Below the pieces are notes generated by a model. That model worked only from the letters and a program-made list of their open reading frames with translations, had not been told where the DNA came from and did no database searches. Made by a program: the position numbers and the translations under genes. 35,579 bases of DNA from assembly GCF_937996225.1 (NCBI RefSeq), contig NZ_CALKTC010000029.1, forward strand, positions 1 to 35,579, in the 5' to 3' direction. Every line of letters starts with the position of its first letter. Position 1 is the stretch's first letter. This DNA is from an uncultured Campylobacter sp. GTDB lineage: Bacteria > Campylobacterota > Campylobacteria > Campylobacterales > Campylobacteraceae. Of this stretch, positions 26,750 to 33,464 are shown in pieces.

Positions 26750-27436
26750 ATGACGAATTTCGAATACGCTAGTCGCATTAACGAGGCTGCGAGGCTGGAT
26801 CTAAATTTGGATTGCAAAGAGATCGATCTGCAGGATAAGCTTTACGGGCTTTTTCAGTGCTTTATGCCTGACGGCGTCGGCGTCGAGGCGGTGTTTGCGC
26901 CGCTGCAAAACGGCACCGAGCTGCAAGCGCGCATAATGCCGATCTACGCAGTCACGGCGCAGCGGACGCGAGAGGCGTTTGATCAAGGCGTGGCGCCCGG
27001 ATATTTTTGCCCGCCGCAGGATCCGAAATTTGGTGGCGAAGCGCTTAAGAGCCTAGCTTTAGCGCACGTTCGAAATTTAAAAATTTTCGCAGAATTTCTC
27101 GGCGATGACGAGCTTTTAAAGATGCTTGGCGAAACAAAATCCGCGCGCGTGCAGGAGAGCTTTGATCTCGCGCATTACGAAGATGGGCTTGCGGACGCCG
27201 TCTATGAGGCGATCACGGAGTGGATGATAGACGCGCCCAAGCTTGATATGAAGCTATGGGTGCTCGGCGAGGCGTATTATTCGATCGACTGCGACTACCT
27301 GCTACCTGCATACTTGCAATATCCAAACTACGCGCAAAGACCGCAGGAGGACTTTTTAAAGCCCTACTTCGAGCTGTATCTGGCGGGGCGACAGATCGCG
27401 TTTGAGCGCGGCGAGGTCGTGGTTTTTACGCGCTAA
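26750..27436 (+). CDS. Hypothetical protein, 228 residues
   Basis: I do not recognise the family. The protein is acidic and soluble-looking, with no signal peptide or transmembrane segment. It has amphipathic helices, aromatic-rich patches (ACAEYYS-like turn LGEAYYSIDCDYLLPAYLQY near 171-190) and several Pro-rich turns (MPDGVGVEAVFAPLQ, PPQDPKFG). AAGGGCG precedes the ATG by 5 nt and a fitting -10 element lies upstream, so expression is likely. Codon use matches the neighbouring genes. It stands alone between two non-coding stretches, so context gives no hint of its job. Confidence 0.75.
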   Translation: MTNFEYASRINEAARLDLNLDCKEIDLQDKLYGLFQCFMPDGVGVEAVFAPLQNGTELQARIMPIYAVTAQRTREAFDQGVAPGYFCPPQDPKFGGEALKSLALAHVRNLKIFAEFLGDDELLKMLGETKSARVQESFDLAHYEDGLADAVYEAITEWMIDAPKLDMKLWVLGEAYYSIDCDYLLPAYLQYPNYAQRPQEDFLKPYFELYLAGRQIAFERGEVVVFTR

Positions 27437-27459
27437 ATTTACGCAGGTAAAGGAAACGA

Positions 27460-27570
27460 ATGGGCGCTCACGAAGAGCTAAAATTTGAGTCTTTCAAAAA
27501 AAAGGAAGCGAGCGACGCCCACGAACGGCTAAAATTTAAGTTCGGCAAGTATGGGCACAAATGCTTATAG
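27460..27570 (+). CDS. Possible 36-residue peptide with internal repeat
   Basis: A short frame 24 nt after the preceding gene, with AAAGGAA 4 nt before its ATG. The peptide repeats itself: AHEELKFES and, 19 residues on, AHERLKFKF. It is charged, has no membrane segment and resembles nothing I know. Its stop codon lies against the end of the repeat-like element to the right. It may be real or a chance frame on duplicated DNA. Confidence 0.25.
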   Translation: MGAHEELKFESFKKKEASDAHERLKFKFGKYGHKCL

Positions 27571-27800
27571 CATATCCCAAAAAAAACCTGCGTCGTAATC
27601 GAGCAATCTAGCAGGTTGTCTACGTCGCGTCAAATCGCTTAAAATATTTCTGTCTTGCGTAGCCGCCGCTTTCAGCGCCTTACTGGAGCAAAATCTCCAC
27701 ACATCGTTGATGTTTGGATAATTAAATTTTTTCCATCACTCTGCTCCATCACTTCGTTTGTGGCACTCGAGAATTCACTCTCGCCAACGCTTGCTAGTTA
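27565..27800 (-). repeat. Probable dispersed Campylobacter repeat / ncRNA-like element ending in a terminator
   Basis: On the minus strand all three frames give fragments that look familiar from short hypothetical proteins in other Campylobacter genomes: NSRVPQTK, GAESGGYARQKYFKRFDAT, and RQPARLLDYDAGFFWDML then a stop at 27565. No frame is open throughout. Familiar peptides in several frames suggest a conserved nucleotide element copied around genomes rather than a gene. Its last 40 nt are a terminator. The link to other genomes is from memory and not checked here. Confidence 0.5.
27579..27617 (-). terminator. Rho-independent terminator, minus strand
   Basis: AACCTGC (27611-27617 read on the minus strand) pairs with GCAGGTT (27585-27591) around a 19-nt loop, followed on the minus strand by a run of eight T. 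It would end transcripts of the DUF333 gene or of the repeat-like element itself. Confidence 0.6.
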
Positions 27801-27883
27801 GAATTTATCTAAATTTTAAAGAGGAATTTTGACGCAGAATTTTATGGAATTTCGCTGCCGAAAATCTCGCAAGCAATAAAATT

Positions 27884-28123
27884 CTATCGATTTACGCTCT
27901 TAAATTTGCTCAAATCGCCGCCCGTTTTATAAAATTCTTCAGCGTCGATCATCGTGCCGTCGGGCAACTTACAAACGGTGTAATCCACGCCGTTGCCATC
28001 TTTGCGGACAATCAGCTCGCCGCCGTTTTTGATACAAAAATCCCCAGCAGCGCTAGCCTCTGCGCTCACCGAAGCGAAAGCGCCCACCGCAAGCGCTACT
28101 GCAAAAAATCTCTTAAAACTCAT
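27884..28123 (-). CDS. Small exported DUF333-family protein
   Basis: A 79-residue protein with a type I signal peptide: MSFKRFFAVALAVGAFASVS, cleavage probably after AEASA. The mature part carries the DUF333 pattern: FCIKNGGELIVRKDGNG, then VCKLPDGTMIDAEEFYK, with two conserved cysteines and a CxLPDG core. DUF333 proteins are small periplasmic or surface proteins, sometimes annotated as putative haemolysins, with no proven activity. No lipobox is present, unlike many relatives. AAAGGA precedes the ATG by 6 nt. It is probably a single-gene unit ending at the minus-strand terminator. Confidence 0.85.
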   Translation of the reverse strand: MSFKRFFAVALAVGAFASVSAEASAAGDFCIKNGGELIVRKDGNGVDYTVCKLPDGTMIDAEEFYKTGGDLSKFKSVNR

Positions 28124-28535
28124 TTAAATCCTTTCGTTTAATTTTGCCCGTTTTTAGGGTTAAGCTTAAATTTAGACGCTAGATACGCTAAACCTGCGCC
28201 TACATAAATAAACTGCCCTCCTCGAACACCGATAATAGCGTTTTAAATGTTAAATCCTACCTATAAATCCCAGCAGCGCCAAGTCCGCTCGCCGCTGCAA
28301 AATCAAAGCCATCAGACTTCATCCAATGCAAAATTTTAACATCATAAAATTTTGTCTTCAATAAAATTCTAGCGGCAAAATCCAAGCCGCATCAAAGCTA
28401 TTTCTGCCGTAAAATACCGGCTATAAAAGCGAGAGTTATCACAAATACCAGCTCAGCGGCAAAGGCAAGCGCGGATCTTAAACAATCTCGTCTATAAGCG
28501 CGAGCCGTGCTCAAACCTCCTAAATTTAAGCGCCG
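28124..28535. other. Intergenic stretch with fragments of membrane-protein sequence
   Basis: On the minus strand, 28398-28508 holds a 36-codon frame (separate entry). Nearer the DUF333 gene, a frame without a start codon ends GGQFIYVGAGLAYLASKFKL followed by NPKNGQN and a stop, again membrane-like. These may be remnants of one small membrane-protein gene. Nothing else is supported. Confidence 0.4.
28398..28508 (-). pseudogene. Possible small membrane protein with ACG in place of a start codon
   Basis: Just after serC, AGGAGG (28516-28521) is followed 7 nt later by ACG instead of ATG. The frame then runs 35 further codons: ARAYRRDCLRSALAFAAELV, VFVITLAFIAGIL-type hydrophobic segment, and a basic end RQK before TAG. 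A basic N-terminus and one membrane segment fit a small inner-membrane protein. Either ACG is used as a rare start, or the gene was silenced by a T-to-C change. Confidence 0.35.
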
Positions 28536-29612
28536 CTAGCCGTTTTTGCGCGCAAACTCGCTCATAAAGCAGACTAGTTTTTCAACATCTTCGTAGTTTA
28601 TCGCGTTGTAGATCGAGGCGCGGATGCCGCCTAAAACGCGGTGCCCTTTAAGCCCGATCATCCCCTCCGCCTCCGCCTGCGCGACGAAAACGGACTCAAG
28701 CGCGGCATCTGCGATATTAAAGCTCACGTTCATCAGGCTGCGGCTAGTTTTTTGCGCGTGGCCGCGGTAGAAGCCGCCGCTAGCATCGATCGCGCCGTAG
28801 AGTAGCGCCGCTTTGCGCTTGTTGCGCTCGTGCATCGCCGCAAGCCCGCCGATCTCGTCCTTGATCCAGCCGAGCATTAAATTTAGCATGTAAATTCCGA
28901 AAGTATTCGGGGTGTTGCTCATCGAGTCCGCATCCGCCTGCGTCTTGTAGCGCAGGATCATCGGCGTTTTTGGGTTTGCCTGGCCCAGCAGATCCTTTCG
29001 GATCGCCACCATCGTAACGCCCGCGGGGCCGCCGTTTTTCTGAATGCCTCCGTAAAACATCCCTACGCTGCTAAGATCCACGGGGCGCGAAAACAGATCG
29101 CTCGAGCTATCGACCACGAGCGGGCAGCCGCACTGCGGTAGCTGCGGATACTGCGTGCCGTAGATCGTGTTGTTCGAGCAGATGTAGCCGTAGTCGGCGT
29201 CGTCAGAAAATCTAACCTCGGGGATGCGGTCGAATTTGCTCTCCTCGCTGCTTGCGACCACGCGGTAGTTTATCCCAAGTACGCCCGCTTCCTTGATCGC
29301 CTTGCTCGTCCAGTTGCCCGTGTTGGCGTATTCTGCGACGCCGCCCGCGTATAGGTTCATCGGTACCTGCGCGAATTGCAGGCTCGCGCCGCCTTGCAAA
29401 AATAAAATCGTAAAATCATCCGAAAAGCCGTAGAGATCGCACACGCGGCTCATCGCGCTATGCAAAACCTCCTCGAAAATTTTGGTGCGGTGCGAGATCT
29501 CCATTATCGAAAATCCGAGCCCTGCGTAGTTTAGCAGCTCCTCTTGCGCTTGCTTTAGCACGCCCAGCGGGATGGTGCTAGGTCCTGCGCTAAAATTTAT
29601 TACTCTATCCAT
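28536..29612 (-). CDS. serC: Phosphoserine aminotransferase
   Basis: A PLP enzyme that converts 3-phosphohydroxypyruvate to phosphoserine in serine synthesis (also used in pyridoxal phosphate synthesis). I start it at the ATG at 29612 (GGAGG 5 nt upstream), giving 358 residues. A longer frame overlaps xseA and adds an unlikely Ser-rich leader. The N-terminus MDRVINFSAGPSTIPL is the family signature. The cofactor Lys192 lies in GGIQKNGGPAG. The aromatic Trp101 of NTGNW stacks on the cofactor. The C-terminal RASIYNAINYEDVEKL is also typical. The gene lies 10 nt after xseA in the order ubiE-xseA-serC that C. jejuni also has. Confidence 0.97.
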   Translation of the reverse strand: MDRVINFSAGPSTIPLGVLKQAQEELLNYAGLGFSIMEISHRTKIFEEVLHSAMSRVCDLYGFSDDFTILFLQGGASLQFAQVPMNLYAGGVAEYANTGNWTSKAIKEAGVLGINYRVVASSEESKFDRIPEVRFSDDADYGYICSNNTIYGTQYPQLPQCGCPLVVDSSSDLFSRPVDLSSVGMFYGGIQKNGGPAGVTMVAIRKDLLGQANPKTPMILRYKTQADADSMSNTPNTFGIYMLNLMLGWIKDEIGGLAAMHERNKRKAALLYGAIDASGGFYRGHAQKTSRSLMNVSFNIADAALESVFVAQAEAEGMIGLKGHRVLGGIRASIYNAINYEDVEKLVCFMSEFARKNG

Positions 29613-29622
29613 TTTGCCTCCT

Positions 29623-30789
29623 TTAGATAATTTTTGCATTTTTGCTGAGCTGCTGCGAGCAAAGGACGAACTCGTCGTCCGCGGCAAGCTCACCTAGGGC
29701 CACCGTTTTGCCGCCCTTTTGTATTTGAACGAGGTCCTTTGTGATCTCAAAAAATTTCGCCTTTTGCGCCAAAAGATCGTCTTTGGCGCTTAGCGTATGC
29801 TCTGCGGCGCTTAGCTTGGAGCTGATGAAATTTTTAAATTTAAGCTCGAAATTTAAAAGCCCCGCGAGCGAGCCTGAAATTTTTGGCTCGACCGATTTTG
29901 ATTTAAGCTGTAAAGCTGCGAGGCTCAGCACGTTTTGTGCGGATGAAATTTTATCTTTTATCAGCCTATCAAACGCGTCGCTTATGCCGTCTAGGCTCTG
30001 AAAGATCGCGCAAATATCGGGCAGCAGATCGATCATCGCGGCGGTGGGCGTGAGGCTTCGGTGATCGGCTACGAAATCGCTGATGCTAAAATCGATCTCG
30101 TGCCCTACCGCCGAGATGACGGGCGTTTTGGCTGCGTAGATCGCGCGCGCTAAGGCCTCGTCGTTGAAGCACCACAGATCCTCGCGCGAGCCGCCGCCGC
30201 GAGCGATTACGATCGCATCGTAGCCCTTCTCATCGGCTGCGTGCAGAGCGCTTATGATCGAAGCGGGCGCGCTCTCGCCTTGCACTAGTGCGTTATACAG
30301 ATCGATCTTGCAAAGCGCGAAGCGGTTCTGCGCCGTGCGAAGCATATCCGCCTGCGCCGCGGAACCCGCGCTCGTGATGATCGCGATGCTTTGGGCAAAT
30401 TTCGGAAGCTGTTTTTTATGTGCGGCATCAAAAAGCCCCTCTTTGCTAAGCTTATCTTTTAGCGCGGCAAACGCCGCTTCTAGCTCGCCTTCGCCGCTTT
30501 TGCGTATGTTTGATACCTGGATCTGATACGCGCCCGTGGGGGCGTATAGCGAGACTTTGCCGCTTACGATGAGCTTATCGCCCACGGCGGGGATAAAATT
30601 TATCCGCGCGGCGTTAAATTTAAACATCGCGCAATCGATCGCCGCGCTCGCGTCTTTGATCGTGAAATACCAGTGCCCGCTCGTGCTTTGAATTCTAAAC
30701 TTAGATATTTCGCCCTCGACCTCGACGAAGCTAAAGCTCGTTTCCAAAAGCGTCTTGGCTTGGGCGTTTAGCTCGCTTACGCTAAGCAT
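29623..30789 (-). CDS. xseA: Exodeoxyribonuclease VII large subunit
   Basis: Catalytic subunit of ExoVII, a single-strand DNA exonuclease used in repair and mismatch correction. It has 388 residues. The N-terminal OB-fold (residues 1-90: VSELNAQAKTLLETSFSFVE, then GHWYFTIKD) binds ssDNA. The nuclease core shows IITSAGSAAQADMLRT, then IARGGGSREDLWCFNDE and PVISAVGHEIDFSISDFVAD, the most conserved blocks. A helical arm follows and the C-terminus (LAADDEFVLCSQQL) closes the family fold. It overlaps the ubiE stop by 8 nt. The small subunit gene xseB is not in the window. Confidence 0.97.
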   Translation of the reverse strand: MLSVSELNAQAKTLLETSFSFVEVEGEISKFRIQSTSGHWYFTIKDASAAIDCAMFKFNAARINFIPAVGDKLIVSGKVSLYAPTGAYQIQVSNIRKSGEGELEAAFAALKDKLSKEGLFDAAHKKQLPKFAQSIAIITSAGSAAQADMLRTAQNRFALCKIDLYNALVQGESAPASIISALHAADEKGYDAIVIARGGGSREDLWCFNDEALARAIYAAKTPVISAVGHEIDFSISDFVADHRSLTPTAAMIDLLPDICAIFQSLDGISDAFDRLIKDKISSAQNVLSLAALQLKSKSVEPKISGSLAGLLNFELKFKNFISSKLSAAEHTLSAKDDLLAQKAKFFEITKDLVQIQKGGKTVALGELAADDEFVLCSQQLSKNAKII

Positions 30790-31510
30790 CGTCGCTCTTC
30801 CGCGCGATTTTCTCCGCTATGAAAAGCGTGCTGACGTCGAAGCTGAAGCCCTTTTGCACGCGCAGCTCAAAGCCCGCGTCTTTGAGCTTTTCGCTAAAGC
30901 TCGCGGCGTCTAGGAAGCTGCCGATGGAGCTTGGCAGATATTCGTAGGCTTCTTTGTTTTTTGAGATGAAGGCGCCGATTTTGGGTAAAATTTTACTTAC
31001 GTAAAAATCTCTGATTTTAAACGCGAGCCCGCCGCTTGCGGCTTTGGTAAATTCCAAAACCACGAGCGAGCCGCCCGGTTTGATGATCCGATTAAACTCC
31101 GCAAGCGCCACATCCAGCTCCACGACGTTTCTTATGCCGTAGCTGATGCTTAAAATATCCACGCTCGCGCCATCCAGCGTCGTGGCGCCCGCGGTCGCTT
31201 TGATAAACTCGCAGCTAGGAAATTTTTGCCTAGCTACCTCAAGCATCCCTTCGCTCGGATCGATCCCCACGATCCGCTCGATCTGCACGCCATGCTGCGC
31301 TGCGCCATCGCGCCACGAGTTTATCATATCGCCCGTGCCGCACGCGACGTCGGCGATACTCACGAGCCTTCCTTTAAGCTTCTCAAGCGTCAGTTCGACC
31401 GCTTTTTTGCGCCACGAAACGTCCACGCCGAAGCTGATGGCGCGGTTTGCTAGATCATAGGTAGGCGCGATTTCGTCGAACATCTTTATGATTTTTTCCT
31501 GTTTTTGCAC
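30782..31510 (-). CDS. ubiE: Demethylmenaquinone / ubiquinone methyltransferase
   Basis: A SAM-dependent C-methyltransferase that makes menaquinone from demethylmenaquinone, the respiratory quinone of this group. It has 242 residues. The start is GTG at 31510 with AAGGAA just upstream. The UbiE signature MFDEIAPTYDLANRAISFGV starts at residue 10. The SAM-binding motif I is VACGTGD, motif II covers VGIDPSEGML, and the family motif ISYGIRNV follows. EFNRIIKPGGSLVVLEF is motif III. It overlaps xseA by 8 nt and follows the CHAD gene by 9 nt, so the four genes form one transcript. Confidence 0.96.
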   Translation of the reverse strand: MQKQEKIIKMFDEIAPTYDLANRAISFGVDVSWRKKAVELTLEKLKGRLVSIADVACGTGDMINSWRDGAAQHGVQIERIVGIDPSEGMLEVARQKFPSCEFIKATAGATTLDGASVDILSISYGIRNVVELDVALAEFNRIIKPGGSLVVLEFTKAASGGLAFKIRDFYVSKILPKIGAFISKNKEAYEYLPSSIGSFLDAASFSEKLKDAGFELRVQKGFSFDVSTLFIAEKIARKSDDA

Positions 31511-31519
31511 GGGTTTTCC

Positions 31520-32938
31520 TTATTCGTATGCTTTGATTTTACGCAGCGATCTTTTCAGAGCGCGCAAAAGAGGCTCTTTTTCATTTAAAATTTTTTCCTC
31601 CAGCTCGGCGCGGCGGTCGTTTAGGCGGGCGTCCAGAGCCAGCAGATACGCAAACGCGACGCCACTTTTATCGCTTGCTTTTTGATAGATCGCGATGAAA
31701 TTTTGCCATACGCTGATATCTTGCAGCGCGCCGAAATCCTCGCAGGCGGCCTTGGTGCGTTTAAACAGCTCCCTGACGCAGCCTTCATCAAAGCTTCTTG
31801 CAAAAATTTCAAGCGCGTATCGCAGCCTCTTTAGCCCTATGCGCACGTCGTGAAATGCCTGCAGAGACGAGCCTTGCTTTAAATTTTTTAGCTCCGCGCG
31901 CAAGCTTTTAATCAGCTTACAAAGGCGAGCGGAGGCGAACTTTTTTGAAATTTTTTCATATTCGCTGCGCGCGTAGATGCCATCCGCGCCGCTTAAAAAG
32001 CCACTAATAGCGCCGTTTAAATCTGCAAATTCAGCGCTAGAAAGAAATTTTAAAATTTTATCCTCCGAGCGCTTTGCGATAAGATTTAGCTGCTGCAAAA
32101 AGCTCGCAGGCGCGTCGTCGGCTTTTAAAAACTCCGCAAAAACGTGAAGATCTCGCAGCTGATTGGTGCGGCTCATGAAATCTGCGAGAAGTTTTAAAAT
32201 TTCATCCTTTTTTTCCGCTTCGAAAAGCGGCGCGGATAGCTTCAAAACGGCTCTAAATTTGCGGATCTGCACGCGCAGCTCGTGAAGAGCTTCGGGGGAG
32301 AGGTTTTTTTGATACTCGCTTTTTGCGGCGCACGCTCTCGTCCACGCCAGCTCAAGCGCCAAGCGCGCGAGCTTAACGCTGTCCGCATAGGGCGGAGCGA
32401 TAAATTTAACTCGGCTAAATTTTTCAAAAACGTTGCGAGCATGCGCGAAATCAAGCGAGCGCGGCGGGATACCGTAGCGCGCCAGATAGCGGCTTTTGTA
32501 GCGGTAATCGTCGGTGATCTCGCAAAAATCGGTGCTGCCGAAGGTTTTTACAAAATCAAAATTTGCGCTTGCCGCCTCGCTTTGAAATTTCGCTCGTAAA
32601 ATCACGAGCGTGCTTAGCTCGCCGCCGTAAAGCTCTAGCCAAAATTCCGCTTCGTCGCTGGCAAAGCCGTAGCGGTTCTTTTGCACGACGCGGGCGATCC
32701 TGCTTTTTAAAGCCTCTTTGAAATCATCTTTTGAAATTTTAAAATTTAGAGTTTGTCTGTCGAGATCCTCTTTTTTGTGGTGCAAAGAGCATTCGTCGTT
32801 TTGGCGGATATAATAAATTTCGGGATAGAACGAAGTATAAAACCAAGCGATCTTTACCTTGCGACATTTCAGCCCCGCACGCTCTAGCGTCCGCAGAATC
32901 GAATCGTCGCTCAATAAAAATTTACGCTTAGTTTGCAT
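31520..32938 (-). CDS. CYTH-like/CHAD domain protein
   Basis: A 472-residue cytosolic protein. The N-terminal 160 residues look like a CYTH tunnel fold, but the catalytic ExExK start is replaced by QTKRK, so phosphatase activity is doubtful. The CHAD domain covers about 185-465 with both hallmark helices: LHELRVQIRKFRAVLKL (His219) and FHDVRIGLKRLRYALEIF (His363). CHAD domains bind inorganic polyphosphate through these His/Arg/Lys surfaces, so a role at polyphosphate granules is plausible. GGAG precedes the ATG. It sits between perR and ubiE, where C. jejuni also has an uncharacterised gene. Confidence 0.88.
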   Translation of the reverse strand: MQTKRKFLLSDDSILRTLERAGLKCRKVKIAWFYTSFYPEIYYIRQNDECSLHHKKEDLDRQTLNFKISKDDFKEALKSRIARVVQKNRYGFASDEAEFWLELYGGELSTLVILRAKFQSEAASANFDFVKTFGSTDFCEITDDYRYKSRYLARYGIPPRSLDFAHARNVFEKFSRVKFIAPPYADSVKLARLALELAWTRACAAKSEYQKNLSPEALHELRVQIRKFRAVLKLSAPLFEAEKKDEILKLLADFMSRTNQLRDLHVFAEFLKADDAPASFLQQLNLIAKRSEDKILKFLSSAEFADLNGAISGFLSGADGIYARSEYEKISKKFASARLCKLIKSLRAELKNLKQGSSLQAFHDVRIGLKRLRYALEIFARSFDEGCVRELFKRTKAACEDFGALQDISVWQNFIAIYQKASDKSGVAFAYLLALDARLNDRRAELEEKILNEKEPLLRALKRSLRKIKAYE

Positions 32939-32986
32939 ACCCGCTCCAAAAATAAAGTGGGTAATAATAGCAGAAAATTCTTTAAA

Positions 32987-33397
32987 CTATCTACACTTTT
33001 CGCAGTCTTCGACCGTAGCGGTGATATTTAGCTTGCGGATGAAATTGCCAGCTTTGCGCTCGATGTTTTTCAAAACGTCCTTATTAAAGGCATCATCCAT
33101 GAAAAGATCCGTGACGTTGCCGCATTTTTCGCATACGACGTGGATGTGCGGCATCTGATAAATGTCGTAGCGGCTCTTTTTATTCGGCGCATTGACCTCG
33201 ACTACGACGCCCTCGTCGAGCAGGGTGTTTAAATTTTTATAAACCGTCGCTAGCGAAATAGATGGATAGTCCTCCTTGATCCCCTCGTATAGGTCATCTA
33301 TACTTGGATGTTCGTGGCGATCGAGCACCTTTAGGATGCACAATCTTTGAGGAGTTGCTTTCAAACCGCAAGTTTTGAGTAGTTCTACGTGGCTCAT
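32987..33397 (-). CDS. perR: Peroxide-sensing repressor PerR (Fur family)
   Basis: A 136-residue Fur-family regulator that represses peroxide-defence genes (katA and ahpC in C. jejuni) and is inactivated by metal-catalysed His oxidation. The winged helix shows LKATPQRLCIL and SLATVYKNLNTL. The regulatory metal ligands line up with Bacillus PerR: His30, Asp78, His84, His86 and Asp97. The structural zinc site is complete: Cys89/Cys92 (CEKC) and Cys132/Cys135 (CEKC). Asp97, rather than the Fur-type Glu, favours PerR over Fur. Synteny with dxs supports the call. AAGGA lies 5 nt before the ATG. Autoregulation is reported for the C. jejuni protein and fits the dyad upstream. Confidence 0.93.
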   Translation of the reverse strand: MSHVELLKTCGLKATPQRLCILKVLDRHEHPSIDDLYEGIKEDYPSISLATVYKNLNTLLDEGVVVEVNAPNKKSRYDIYQMPHIHVVCEKCGNVTDLFMDDAFNKDVLKNIERKAGNFIRKLNITATVEDCEKCR

Positions 33398-33423
33398 TTT
33401 TGTCCTTCAAAAAATTTTAAAAA

Positions 33424-33464
33424 GATATTATCAAATTTTACTTTAAACAAAGTTGATATTAACT
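33424..33464 (-). promoter_or_regulatory. Candidate perR promoter with dyad operators
   Basis: In the 65-nt gap between dxs and perR the minus strand has TAATAT (33425-33430), a good -10 element 28 nt from the start codon. It lies inside GATA-A-TATC (33424-33432), a perfect odd-centred dyad. A second near-palindrome AGTTGATATTAACT spans 33451-33464. Either could be a PerR site for autoregulation. No binding data are available here. Confidence 0.4.

Noticed and set aside
27721..27784. Short direct repeat CCATCACT and hairpins in the repeat-like element, considered as a CRISPR remnant
   Set aside because: Only two 8-nt copies 13 nt apart, with no spacer structure and no cas genes nearby.
29613..29693. 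Longer serC frame overlapping xseA
   Set aside because: The SerC family signature begins exactly at the ATG at 29612, which has GGAGG in the right place. The upstream residues are antifamily and Ser-rich.
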